Source: Imperialibacter sp040222815
GTDB taxonomy: Bacteria > Bacteroidota > Bacteroidia > Cytophagales > Cyclobacteriaceae
NCBI RefSeq assembly: GCF_040222815.1
Contig: NZ_JAVKCH010000053.1
Location: 124,001-188,000 of the forward strand
Direction of reading: 5' to 3'
Length of the DNA: 64,000 nt
The notes under the pieces were generated by a model. It did not search any database. It worked only from the letters and a program-made list of their open reading frames with translations, and was not told the origin of the DNA. The position numbers and the translations under genes were made by a program. Below, in pieces: positions 17,392 through 25,342 of the stretch. Positions within the stretch are counted from its first letter, which is position 1. Every line of letters starts with the position of its first letter.

Positions 17392-18359
17392 TGACAGAAG
17401 ATAAGCCTGATATTTCTGTAGTGATTCCTCTTAAGAACGAAGAGGAATCATTGCAGGAATTGTGTGAATGGATACAAAAAGTGATGAAGGAAAACCAGTT
17501 TACCTACGAGGTGATACTGGTGGATGATGGGAGCACCGATGCCAGCTGGGTAACTATCCAGGAGCTTGGCATTGGCAATAGTTGTATCAAAGGCTTACGA
17601 TTTAACAGAAACTACGGCAAATCCGCTGCCCTGCATGAAGGCTTTGCGGTAGCGGAGGGCAAAGTGGTCATCACCATGGACGCCGACCTGCAGGACAGCC
17701 CAGATGAAATTCCAGAGCTCTATCGCATGATCACGGAAGATGGCTACGACCTGGTGTCGGGGTGGAAAAAGAAGCGGCACGACCCGATTGGCAAGACCAT
17801 CCCATCCAAATTTTTTAATGGAGTTACCCGCATCATGTCGGGCATTCCGCTGCACGACTTTAACTGCGGCCTGAAAGCCTACAGGTCTGTGGTGATAAAA
17901 AACATCAAGGTATACGGCGAAATGCACCGATACATCCCACTTATCGCCAAGTGGAACGGGTTTTCACGCATAGGCGAAAAAGAGGTGCTGCATCACGCCA
18001 GAAAATACGGTAGCACAAAGTTTGGACTGGAACGCTTCATTTTCGGCTTTCTTGATCTGCTCTCTATCTCCTTTGTTACCAGATTCAAGCGTCGTCCGAT
18101 GCATTTTTTCGGCACTCTGGGCACACTCACTTTTGTGTTTGGAGCCGGCGTTACCGGCTTTATGGCGCTGGAAAAGTGGAACAACCTCAGGCTTAAGCTC
18201 CCTGTAAGAGAAATTGTCGATCAGCCGTTGTTTTATATTGCTCTGCTGGCCGTAGTTGTAGGCGTTCAGCTGTTCCTGGCTGGCTTCTTAGCCGAAATGA
18301 TGACAATCACGAGTAATAAGAATGAAGATTATCTGGTCATTGAGAGGTCAGGTTTATAG
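17391..18359 (+). CDS. Family-2 glycosyltransferase with C-terminal membrane helices
   Basis: The 322-residue protein is a GT-A glycosyltransferase of the DPM1/GtrB type. The opening VVIPLKNEEESL, the VDDGSTD motif (about residues 47-53), the metal-binding DADLQDSP (about 98-105) and the HDFNCGLKAYR acceptor-side motif are all present. Two membrane helices at about 238-260 and 278-302 anchor it. Relatives transfer a sugar from a nucleotide donor to polyprenyl phosphate, making a lipid-linked donor for periplasmic glycosylation. Coupled translation with DUF4199 and the following second GT2 suggests a joint glycan or glycolipid function. Confidence 0.88.
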   Translation: MTEDKPDISVVIPLKNEEESLQELCEWIQKVMKENQFTYEVILVDDGSTDASWVTIQELGIGNSCIKGLRFNRNYGKSAALHEGFAVAEGKVVITMDADLQDSPDEIPELYRMITEDGYDLVSGWKKKRHDPIGKTIPSKFFNGVTRIMSGIPLHDFNCGLKAYRSVVIKNIKVYGEMHRYIPLIAKWNGFSRIGEKEVLHHARKYGSTKFGLERFIFGFLDLLSISFVTRFKRRPMHFFGTLGTLTFVFGAGVTGFMALEKWNNLRLKLPVREIVDQPLFYIALLAVVVGVQLFLAGFLAEMMTITSNKNEDYLVIERSGL

Positions 18360-18368
18360 CTTTGGCCT

Positions 18369-19361
18369 ATGGCTAAGCCCAAATACTCTTTTATAGTACC
18401 GGTCTACAATCGGCCGGACGAACTCAGGGAGTTTCTCTCCAGCTTATGTGACCAACAGGCAGATCACTTTGAGGTGATCGTTGTGGAGGATGGCTCGGAA
18501 CAAAAGGCCGACAAAGTGGTGGACACCTTCACTGGAAAATTAGACCTGACCTACCTTTTTCAACCCAATGCCGGACCAGGAGCTGCCCGAAATAATGGTG
18601 CTTCGCAGGCCAAAGGTGAATGGCTTATTTTCCTGGATTCGGATGTGATAGTGCCGCCAGGCTATGTAGCTGCGCTGGAAGCAATGCCAAAGCTTCCTTC
18701 GTTGTTTGGAGGGCCCGACAAGGCTGCCTCCGATTTTTCTGCCACTCAAAAGGCCATCAACTATTCCATGACCTCTTTTCTAACCACGGGTGGTATCCGT
18801 GGAAAAAAGAAGGCGATGGAAGCTTACAAGCCCAGAAGCTTTAATATGGGCGTTGAAGCCACGCTTTTCCAAAAAATTGAAGGTTTCAGGCCCATGCGAT
18901 TTGGTGAGGACATTGACCTGAGTTTGAGAGCAGAAAAAGCGGGAACGAAGGGTGTGTTGGTGGAAGAGGCCTGGGTGTATCACAAACGCAGAAGCAACTT
19001 CCGGCAGTTTTACAAACAGGTGTTCAACTCAGGCGTGGCAAGAATCCACCTGCATTTGCTGCACCCTGGCTCTACAAAGGCCGTGCACACCTTTCCGGCA
19101 TTGTTTGCTGTCGCAGTCATTTTTCTGGCTGTATGGGCCCTGCTGTTCAATGCCAACCGACTCCTTCCTCTTTTGATCTATTCCGCCTTCATTCTTATTG
19201 ACTCAGCAATCAAAAATGGGTTGCCTGCTGGAATCTTGTCAGTACCCGCTGCTTTTGTGCAGCTGGTGGGGTATGGGTTGGGCTTCTTAAAGGCAGGTTT
19301 CGAGGTGTATGTACTGAGAAGAAAGCCTAAGTTTGGGTTCGCTGACACCTTTTACAAGTAG
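18369..19361 (+). CDS. Family-2 glycosyltransferase
   Basis: The 330-residue protein starts with SFIVPVYNRPDEL and has VEDGS (about residues 41-45), NAGPGAARNNGA, and the DXD-like metal site LDSDV (about 90-94). A GEDIDLSLRA motif (about 178-187) supplies the catalytic ED. Hydrophobic stretches near residues 237-255, 260-278 and 285-310 suggest membrane association. It probably builds an envelope polysaccharide, glycolipid or carotenoid glycoside; the acceptor is unknown. It is the last gene of the BatA operon, nine bases after the preceding GT2, and converges with a methyltransferase gene one base beyond its stop. Confidence 0.88.
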   Translation: MAKPKYSFIVPVYNRPDELREFLSSLCDQQADHFEVIVVEDGSEQKADKVVDTFTGKLDLTYLFQPNAGPGAARNNGASQAKGEWLIFLDSDVIVPPGYVAALEAMPKLPSLFGGPDKAASDFSATQKAINYSMTSFLTTGGIRGKKKAMEAYKPRSFNMGVEATLFQKIEGFRPMRFGEDIDLSLRAEKAGTKGVLVEEAWVYHKRRSNFRQFYKQVFNSGVARIHLHLLHPGSTKAVHTFPALFAVAVIFLAVWALLFNANRLLPLLIYSAFILIDSAIKNGLPAGILSVPAAFVQLVGYGLGFLKAGFEVYVLRRKPKFGFADTFYK

Positions 19362-19362
19362 C

Positions 19363-20130
19363 TTATGCCTTTTTGCAAAAGAAAATTGTCTCGTCTTTTG
19401 GTAGTGCATACCTGGTAACTACTTCGTCTGGTAATTCCTTCACATAGTCATTGGCATCAACTGTAAACCCGGCGCTTGCCAGCCTTTCCGCATAGTCCTT
19501 GCCATACTTCCGCACGTGGTCGTCCTGCCCAAACCTGCGGTAGCGCTCCTTTGGGTCGGTGATGGTGATGTCTTCAACCGTTTTCTCCTCCAGCGGATAA
19601 AAGAACGGCACCTGGATAATTGCCCACCCGCCAGGCTTCAGCACTCTGTGCAACTCGCTCATTGCTTTCAGGTCGCTGTCTACATGTTCCATCACGTGGT
19701 TGCAAAACGCTACGTCGAAGGTGTTGTCGTCAAACGGCACCTGATGGATGTCCATCTTCACCTTCGCCAAAGGCGATTCTATGTCGGCCGTGGTGTAGTC
19801 GTCTTTATGAACTTTTTCAAATACCTCAATAAAGCAGATTTCCGGGGCCACGTGAAGCACTTTCAACTTATCGGTAAAAAAGTCGGTCTTATTCTTGAGA
19901 AACAGGTACATCAACCTGTGCCGCTCCAGGGCCAGGCAGTTGGGGCAGAGTGCATTTTCACGGGACTGCCTGCCGTAGGGCAAGAACTTTCGGAAGTGGG
20001 CGTTACATACCGGGCATTCCACTTTGTTGCCAATGTAGAAGATGGAGACCACCTTGAGCACCCAATGGCTGAAAAGCTGCAGGTATTTTCTGGGTACTGT
20101 CCGTAGCAAAAAACTAATGATGTGCTTCAA
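19363..20130 (-). CDS. SAM-dependent methyltransferase with N-terminal zinc-ribbon-like motif
   Basis: The roughly 255-residue protein has a CPVC...CPNC zinc-ribbon-like pair (about residues 48-75 of this form), with the ENALCPNCLALERHR sequence often seen in methyltransferases encoded near sugar and polysaccharide genes. A Rossmann domain follows: VLHVAPE in place of motif I, D-I-E-S as the acidic loop, and FDVAFCNHVMEHVDSD (motif IV). The frame stays open to a TTG at 20163, but an exact -7 promoter element covers that codon, so initiation is likely downstream, perhaps at TTG 20130 (MKHIISFLL). It lies tail to tail with the glycosyltransferase operon. The substrate is unknown and the start uncertain. 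Confidence 0.75.
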   Translation of the reverse strand: MKHIISFLLRTVPRKYLQLFSHWVLKVVSIFYIGNKVECPVCNAHFRKFLPYGRQSRENALCPNCLALERHRLMYLFLKNKTDFFTDKLKVLHVAPEICFIEVFEKVHKDDYTTADIESPLAKVKMDIHQVPFDDNTFDVAFCNHVMEHVDSDLKAMSELHRVLKPGGWAIIQVPFFYPLEEKTVEDITITDPKERYRRFGQDDHVRKYGKDYAERLASAGFTVDANDYVKELPDEVVTRYALPKDETIFFCKKA

Positions 20131-20160
20131 AACTATAGCGATCTGGTTCCGAAATGCCTG

Positions 20161-20168
20161 CAAATATA
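20161..20168 (-). promoter_or_regulatory. Putative -7 element upstream of the zinc-ribbon methyltransferase
   Basis: The minus strand reads TATATTTG, matching TAnnTTTG exactly. It covers the most upstream TTG of the reading frame, so that codon cannot be on the transcript if this is the promoter; this favours a shorter protein. Confidence 0.4.
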
Positions 20169-20247
20169 GTAGATTCGAAACCCAAACCAGCTTGGAATCG
20201 AAATAAGGAAATATTGATTGAGTGGAATAACCAGTATATTCGAAACC

Positions 20248-20727
20248 ATGCGTCTTAGGCTCCCTATTCTTTTAATAATACTGACTACAGCTTTCTTTCT
20301 GGGAAGCTTACGCATGGCAACTGCGCAGTCGAAAGAAAAGCCCATAGACAAGGATTCCCCTTCATGGGTGCTGAAGCAAAAAAAGAAAAACGACGCAAAA
20401 AAGGATTTCCCAAAACAAGAATACCCTCGCTATATTATCATAACAGAGACAAAAGGAGTGCTGTATGGGAACCCCTGTGCCCTGCAGGAAACGCACAAGA
20501 TGGGCTTTGAGTATGTACTGCTAAAGGAGGGCCAGCCAGGCTACGAAACTATGTGGAAGAAGATGACCAACAACTTCTTTGTGAAAACGGGATTGGTATT
20601 TCGACGGTCACCCTTTTGGAAACTCATACTAAAGCACAGGATCGAAGACTGCCGTGTGAATACCGGCGACTTTATTGGAGATAGTTCAGCTCCGGAGGCA
20701 CTTAATATCGAAGCAGTCTCACTTTGA
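20248..20727 (+). CDS. Secreted protein of unknown function
   Basis: The 159-residue product has a clear signal peptide (MRLRLPILLIILTTAFFLG to about residue 26, ATAQ), then a lysine-rich linker and a small domain with YPRYIIITETKGVLYGNPCALQ. A second cysteine lies at about residue 140 (DCRVNTG) and may pair with the first one. I recognise no family. An in-frame ATG ten codons upstream would bury the signal peptide and is not used. The gene is divergent from the methyltransferase, with a near-match -7 element (TATATTCG) in the 118-base interval. Confidence 0.6.
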   Translation: MRLRLPILLIILTTAFFLGSLRMATAQSKEKPIDKDSPSWVLKQKKKNDAKKDFPKQEYPRYIIITETKGVLYGNPCALQETHKMGFEYVLLKEGQPGYETMWKKMTNNFFVKTGLVFRRSPFWKLILKHRIEDCRVNTGDFIGDSSAPEALNIEAVSL

Positions 20728-20868
20728 TCTGGTTCGCTTCACAGCCAAAATTGACCATGTGCCATTCATTCGGTACATTTAGGTATATTCACTAGGTAAA
20801 AAAATAAAATCATTTCTACTTAGGGTTTTGAAGTTGAACAACGCCTTTTGGGCACAAAACACATCAAT

Positions 20869-21561
20869 ATGAATAAAGTAATGAAAAGCTTAAGCGTCGT
20901 GGCTATGGTGATGCTTTCTTTTTCCTTTGCTGCCAATGCGCAAAAAGGAAAGTGGGTTTCTTTGTTTGATGGAAAAACCATCGATCAGTGGCACATTTAC
21001 AACAAATCAGGAGTTGATCCGAAATGGCAGGTGGAAGATGGTGCCATTGTGCTGACTGCCGGTGGCGCTGGCGACCTGGTTACTAACAAGGACTACGGCG
21101 ATTTTGAATTAGAGCTTGAGTGGAAAATTTCTGAAGGAGGAAACAGCGGTATCATGTTCCACTGCATAGAAGACGCCAAGTACAACGCTCCTTACTACAC
21201 AGGCCCTGAAATGCAGGTGCTTGACAACGAACGCCATCCAGATGCAAAGCAGGGTAAAAATGGTAACCGCCTTGCGACGTCTCTGTACGACATGATCCCC
21301 CCCAGCGACCCCTCAGCTTACAAGCCAGCGATGGAATGGAACAAAGTAAAACTGGTGATCAAAGACGGAAAGGCCACTCACTACATGAATGGAAAGAAAG
21401 TGGTTGAATACCCTACCAGCGGCCCCGTTTGGGATAAAATGGTCAGCGAAAGCAAGTTCGCCAAGTGGGAAGCTTTCGGGAAATCATCCACCGGCAAGAT
21501 TGCCTTGCAGGACCACGGCAACAAAGTGTGGTTCCGCAATATCAGAATCAGGGAATTGTAG
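20869..21561 (+). CDS. Secreted DUF1080 protein (3-keto-disaccharide hydrolase-like)
   Basis: The 230-residue protein has a signal peptide ending at about residue 24 (AANAQ) and a single DUF1080 domain: WVSLFDGKTIDQWHIYN at the start, DFELELEWKISEGGNSGIMFH in the middle and VWFRNIRIREL at the end. The fold is a concanavalin-like beta sandwich that binds or cleaves carbohydrate; some members are 3-keto-glycoside hydrolases. It probably acts on glycans in the periplasm. ATG 20869 gives the best signal peptide, and an upstream in-frame codon at 20848 is a TTG. The gene is monocistronic and convergent with purB. Confidence 0.85.
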   Translation: MNKVMKSLSVVAMVMLSFSFAANAQKGKWVSLFDGKTIDQWHIYNKSGVDPKWQVEDGAIVLTAGGAGDLVTNKDYGDFELELEWKISEGGNSGIMFHCIEDAKYNAPYYTGPEMQVLDNERHPDAKQGKNGNRLATSLYDMIPPSDPSAYKPAMEWNKVKLVIKDGKATHYMNGKKVVEYPTSGPVWDKMVSESKFAKWEAFGKSSTGKIALQDHGNKVWFRNIRIREL

Positions 21562-21603
21562 AAAGCCGTTGGCTATTAGTAAAAGCCAACAGCCAATAGC
21601 TTC

Positions 21604-22947
21604 TTATATTCCCGTAAAACTGAAAGGGCTGATTAATCTCAGCTCTTTTTTTATGTCTTCACTTACCTCCAGCTTATCAATAAAAGTGCTGATGCTTTCC
21701 CTGGTGATCTTGGTGTTGGTGCGGGTGAGCGCTTTCAGTGTTTCGTACGGATTGGCGAAGCCTTCCCTGCGAAGCACGGTTTGGATAGCCTCGGCCACCA
21801 CTGCCCAGTTGTCTTCCAGGTCGGCGTCAATGGCTGCCTGATTAAGCTCAAGCTTGCCAATGCCCTTTGCCAGCGAAAGCAGAGAAATATAGCTGTGAGC
21901 AATTGGCACGCCAATATTTCTCAGCACTGTTGAATCCGTCAAATCCCGTTGCAGCCTTGAAATCGGCAGCTTGGCTGAAAGGTGCTCGTAAATGGCATTG
22001 GCCATTCCCAGGTTTCCTTCTGCATTTTCAAAATCGATGGGATTCACCTTGTGTGGCATGGCCGATGAGCCAATCTCACCTGCTTTGATGCGTTGTTTAA
22101 AGTAGTTCATGGAAATGTACTGCCACACGTCCCTTGAAAAGTCGATCAGGATGGTGTTGATGCGCTTGAGCCCGTCAAAAAGAGCTGCCATGTGGTCGTA
22201 GTGCTCAATTTGGGTAGTGGGAGAGCTTCTTTTCAATCCCAGGCTATTGCTTACAAAACCGTTGGCAAACTCAGCCCAGTCGTAGGTGGGGAAGGCCACG
22301 TGGTGGGCATTGAGGTTGCCGGTAGCACCTCCAAATTTAGCCGCAAACGGTATGTTTTTCAATCCGTTTATCTGCTCCTCCAACCGTACCTGAAACACCC
22401 TGATTTCTTTACCAAGACGGGTAGGCGAAGCGGGCTGCCCGTGAGTTTTTGCCAGCATAGGTATTTTCTCCCAATCTACAGCCATAGCTGCCAGGGAGGC
22501 AATTATTTCATTCAATTTGGGCAGGTAAACTTCTTGCAGAGCCTCTTTCAGGCTTAGAGGAATGGCGGTATTGTTAATATCCTGCGAGGTGAGACCAAAA
22601 TGGATGTATTCTTTATAGGCTGAAAGGCCGGCAGCATCCATCTTCTGTTTGATAAAATATTCCACCGCCTTCACGTCATGGTTGGTCGTTTTCTCTATTT
22701 CCTTAATGGCCAGCGCATCTTTCTCTGAAAAATCTTTATAGATGGCTTTCAACTCGGCATACTTAGCTTTTGGAAAAGAGCCAAGGGCGGGCAGTGGTAT
22801 ATCACAAAGCGCTATGAAATATTCGACTTCTACCTGTAGTCTGTAGCGAATAAGGCCCCATTCTGAGAAGTAGGGAGCCAGCAAGGCCGTTTGTTTTCTA
22901 TAGCGACCGTCAACAGGAGATATGGCCGTCAAATGTGTTAAATCCAT
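21604..22947 (-). CDS. purB: Adenylosuccinate lyase
   Basis: The 447-residue protein is adenylosuccinate lyase of purine synthesis, which releases fumarate from SAICAR and from adenylosuccinate. It begins with DLTHLTAISPVDGRY, has the TSQDINNTA substrate loop (about residues 120-128), KTHGQPASPTRLGKE and the superfamily signature GSSAMPHKVNP (about 289-299). Its length is close to the E. coli-type enzyme of 456 residues. The frame is open for 32 codons further upstream, but an exact -7 element sits inside that extension and the conserved N-terminus begins at ATG 22947. It is a housekeeping gene, convergent with the DUF1080 gene. Confidence 0.95.
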   Translation of the reverse strand: MDLTHLTAISPVDGRYRKQTALLAPYFSEWGLIRYRLQVEVEYFIALCDIPLPALGSFPKAKYAELKAIYKDFSEKDALAIKEIEKTTNHDVKAVEYFIKQKMDAAGLSAYKEYIHFGLTSQDINNTAIPLSLKEALQEVYLPKLNEIIASLAAMAVDWEKIPMLAKTHGQPASPTRLGKEIRVFQVRLEEQINGLKNIPFAAKFGGATGNLNAHHVAFPTYDWAEFANGFVSNSLGLKRSSPTTQIEHYDHMAALFDGLKRINTILIDFSRDVWQYISMNYFKQRIKAGEIGSSAMPHKVNPIDFENAEGNLGMANAIYEHLSAKLPISRLQRDLTDSTVLRNIGVPIAHSYISLLSLAKGIGKLELNQAAIDADLEDNWAVVAEAIQTVLRREGFANPYETLKALTRTNTKITRESISTFIDKLEVSEDIKKELRLISPFSFTGI

Positions 22948-22965
22948 GCTTAAAAAGAGAAGGGG

Positions 22966-22973
22966 CAAAAGTA
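22966..22973 (-). promoter_or_regulatory. purB: Putative -7 element of purB
   Basis: The minus strand reads TACTTTTG, an exact TAnnTTTG match 18 bases upstream of ATG 22947. It decides the start of purB, since a longer protein would have to initiate upstream of its own promoter. Confidence 0.5.
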
Positions 22974-23061
22974 CGGAATTATGGCTAGAATAGTGTTCTT
23001 GATTGAAACAAAGTAGGCAGGGGGCAGCCTCGACGAATTTCAAACTCCTGCTGGGGCCAGC

Positions 23062-23499
23062 TTAAAGCATGGTGGCTGTTTCCAAATCAATAAATATTTG
23101 TGGATTTACCGCCTTCAGTTCCGCCAGAAATTCTCCTTCCCGCCCTGGGGTAATCAAAGCGTGCCCACCCTTGAACCTTACCTTCAATTTTTTCAGCGAG
23201 GGGCCGGAGGACGAACTCTGCAATTCATAGCTTCTATGGATAGTTAAAATCTCGCCGATGGGAATTGTTCGTTCAATGAGGGGGCCGATCTTAACCATCA
23301 AGTTCCCTTCTTCAATGATATAGCGGATGCCAAACCATGTGATTCCGAATACTCCCAGAATGAGCAGCCAAATGGAAAGTAAGATAAGATTCCCACTTCT
23401 TATCGCCGGAAGGCCCATCAGGAAAAACAGCAAACAGATCAATCCCAGGTATATTAAACCCACAATCGGCCCTTTTTTCGATGGAAAGCTTGTCCTCAT
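23062..23499 (-). CDS. Two-helix membrane protein with bacterial PH-like domain
   Basis: The 145-residue protein has two adjacent membrane helices (about residues 12-32 and 38-58) and then a soluble beta-rich domain with IEEGNLMVKIGPLIERTIPIGEILTI, followed by LKKLKVRFKGG and a terminal helix with FLAELK. This is the pattern of small bacterial pleckstrin-like (bPH) domain proteins, whose role is generally unknown. The ATG at 23499 is used in preference to the TTG before it. It starts five to eight bases after the AHSA1-type gene, so the two form an operon. Confidence 0.7.
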   Translation of the reverse strand: MRTSFPSKKGPIVGLIYLGLICLLFFLMGLPAIRSGNLILLSIWLLILGVFGITWFGIRYIIEEGNLMVKIGPLIERTIPIGEILTIHRSYELQSSSSGPSLKKLKVRFKGGHALITPGREGEFLAELKAVNPQIFIDLETATML

Positions 23500-23507
23500 C
23501 AACGATA

Positions 23508-23906
23508 CTAGTCTTCAAAATACGCCTTCAGTGGCTCCCAGTAGTAGTCGATCCAACCCTGGTCAATGCTGTCGGCCACTTCTTCGGGCACACCAAGCTG
23601 TTTGAAAGTAAGAAGCGTTCCGCCAGGAACTGCCGTAAACTCGTAGATGACCTTGGAGAAATGACCCTCTGGCCATTCGTCTTCATCAGCTTGCCAGGTT
23701 TGAACAATGCGCTTTCCATAGGAAAGCTCCAGGTTCTCACCAAAACAGTAGCCATCGAAGGCGCTGTGTTCTCCGCCTACTTTTCCGTCGTTTTCTGCGG
23801 GGCTATCTGTAAAGTCGCTGTGTTTTTTTGGGTCAATAATGGCTTCATAAGCCTGGTTGGGTCCTGTTTTCAGGATCACCTTGTGGTGTAAGTCACGAGT
23901 TTCCAT
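23508..23906 (-). CDS. AHSA1/SRPBCC-domain protein
   Basis: The 132-residue protein is a single soluble activator-of-Hsp90-ATPase-like (SRPBCC) domain. It has the opening LHHKVILKTGPNQAYEAIIDPKKHSDFTDSPAE, cited here by its pattern at about residues 6-38, a central YGKRIVQTWQADEDEWPEGHFSKV and a C-terminal helix with GWIDYYWEPLKAYF. Members bind hydrophobic ligands, and catalysis is rarely shown. It has no signal peptide or anchor, so it is cytoplasmic. It is followed closely by the PH-like membrane protein gene. A near-match -7 element (TAATTTTC) lies upstream. Confidence 0.8.
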   Translation of the reverse strand: METRDLHHKVILKTGPNQAYEAIIDPKKHSDFTDSPAENDGKVGGEHSAFDGYCFGENLELSYGKRIVQTWQADEDEWPEGHFSKVIYEFTAVPGGTLLTFKQLGVPEEVADSIDQGWIDYYWEPLKAYFED

Positions 23907-24131
23907 TTGTCATTCCAGGCCGGCTGGAGTGTTTTGTCTTGGTTAGGTACTGCTTTGATTTTTCAGGTCGGAAAATTAGAAAAGCTTTCAAAATATCTTC
24001 TCAACCCTGTTGTTTTTTTTCACTAGTAAAATACGAAAATATCAGGAAAAAACCATGGAGATAGGGCTTTTAAGCCTGACTCGAAGTAGCTCTTATTGTG
24101 ATCAAAGTATTTAAAGATTGCCGTGAAAAGT

Positions 24132-24440
24132 TCACGACTGATTTTCTATTGCTCTCAGTAGCCTCACAACATTTCCCGTTAGCTCTGATGAAAGGCGCAC
24201 ATCCACCAACACCTCCTGCAAGTGGTCGATAAAAATCTCTTTCTCTTCCAGCGACCTGTGAAGAGGTATTTTTTCGATCAGCTCAATGAGTGTGTCGAGT
24301 CTTTCATTGGCCAGTCGGCTGTCCAGAAGAATTTCCCTCACCTGAATAAGCAATTTGTACTCAGGGAGCACGGGCATTTTGGCAAGCTTTTGCTTGAGCT
24401 CAAATTCCGTCCAGGGCCTGGTGAGTATTTTGTCCGACAT
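24132..24440 (-). CDS. Small helical protein of unknown function
   Basis: The 102-residue protein is predicted by eye to be almost wholly alpha-helical and amphipathic, with repeated leucines and acidic pairs (RLDTLIELIEKIPLHRSLEE at about residues 47-66), and has no signal peptide. It could be a small adaptor or an RNA- or protein-binding helical bundle. A six-base-arm hairpin (24122-24136) overlaps its stop codon but lacks a T-tract. It is divergent from the TetR gene, so the operator array between them could also affect it. No family recognised. Confidence 0.55.
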   Translation of the reverse strand: MSDKILTRPWTEFELKQKLAKMPVLPEYKLLIQVREILLDSRLANERLDTLIELIEKIPLHRSLEEKEIFIDHLQEVLVDVRLSSELTGNVVRLLRAIENQS

Positions 24441-24539
24441 CAGAAATTATTAAAAGATTAATCTAATCTATTTTTGGCAGAAAACTTAGAATATCTGTAA
24501 AGCATTGTAATTCAATTAGATAAATGCTCCTCAAGGAAA

Positions 24540-24581
24540 TTAACCAAAAAATTTAACCAAATGGTTAAACCTTTCGGTTAA
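24540..24581. promoter_or_regulatory. Nested TTAACC/GGTTAA operator array upstream of the TetR gene
   Basis: Four half-sites are visible: TTAACC at 24540-24545, TTAACCA at 24553-24559, TGGTTAA at 24562-24568 and CGGTTAA at 24575-24581. The inner pair is a perfect 7-bp inverted repeat with a 2-base centre, and the outer pair frames it symmetrically. It ends 19 bases before the TetR start codon, the classic position of a TetR autoregulatory operator, and could admit two dimers. Confidence 0.65.
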
Positions 24582-24588
24582 TCATTCG

Positions 24589-24596
24589 TACATTTG
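24589..24596 (+). promoter_or_regulatory. Putative -7 element of the TetR/efflux operon
   Basis: TACATTTG matches TAnnTTTG exactly, directly downstream of the operator array. Transcription would start within a few bases of ATG 24601, giving a leaderless or nearly leaderless message. Confidence 0.4.
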
Positions 24597-24600
24597 AAGC

Positions 24601-25221
24601 ATGACGAAGGACGTAAGCACAGAAAGGAAGATACTGGAAGCTGCCAGAGAAGTATTCATTCAGCAGGGTATGGTGGGGGCAAGAATGCAGGAAATTGCTG
24701 ACCGGGCCGGCATCAACAAAGCATTGCTGCACTACTATTTCAGATCAAAGGACTTGCTTTTCGAAAGGGTTTTCATGGAGACGCTCCAGTCAAATGGCCC
24801 GGCGCTGTTTGGTATTCTTGGGAAGGAGATGCCTCTAAAGGAAAAGGTGATGCAGTTTGTGGAGCACTATGTTGAACTGATGAAGAACAATCCCTTTATG
24901 CCTCTCTTTGTCATCAACGAAATCTCAAGAAACCCTGAAAAGCTGTTTGGGAAAATTGGCTCGCAAATTTCACAAGTGGCTTCGGGTTTGAATGCGCAAT
25001 TGAAAGCGGAGGCAGATAAGGGTACGATTAGGCCTATTGAGCCGGTGGATCTGATTAGTTCCATTATGGGGCTGTGCGTTTTTCCTGTCATTGCAAAGCC
25101 TATTCTCAGGCCGGTCTTCGGACTTAGTGAAGAAGACTATAACAAATTTCTTGAGAGAAGAAAAAAGGAAGTTCCGGTGATCATCTGGAACTATTTAACT
25201 GACAAATCAACAAACGAATAA
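24601..25221 (+). CDS. TetR-family transcriptional regulator of the efflux operon
   Basis: The 206-residue protein has the TetR N-terminal helix-turn-helix: ILEAAREVFIQQGMVGARMQEIADRAGINKALLHYYFRSKDLLF (about residues 11-54, cited by span), with the recognition helix NKALLHYYF. The larger C-terminal domain is helical and resembles CecR/YbiH-type regulators, which control YbhGFSR-like exporters in enterobacteria. It is the first gene before tolC, hlyD, two ATPase and two permease genes in the same direction. With the nested palindromes just upstream, repression of its own operon and release by an exported compound is the simplest model. Confidence 0.92.
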   Translation: MTKDVSTERKILEAAREVFIQQGMVGARMQEIADRAGINKALLHYYFRSKDLLFERVFMETLQSNGPALFGILGKEMPLKEKVMQFVEHYVELMKNNPFMPLFVINEISRNPEKLFGKIGSQISQVASGLNAQLKAEADKGTIRPIEPVDLISSIMGLCVFPVIAKPILRPVFGLSEEDYNKFLERRKKEVPVIIWNYLTDKSTNE

Positions 25222-25342
25222 TATGAAATAGCCATAAGGAATACCCTACCCAACGGAATGAATAACCAGTCAACAGACTACGATCTATTCCGTAATGGTG
25301 CAGGCTATTCCATCTGGCCTCTAAAAAGTAAATTTTATACAG

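Noticed and set aside
21562..21603. Repeated gccaa/ttggc and ctatt/aatag segments between the DUF1080 gene and purB
   Set aside because: The short inverted segments have low stability and no T-tract; they may be a simple-sequence spacer and are not called as a terminator.
24122..24136. Hairpin cgtgaa/ttcacg at the stop of the small helical gene
   Set aside because: No T-tract on either strand; may be chance.
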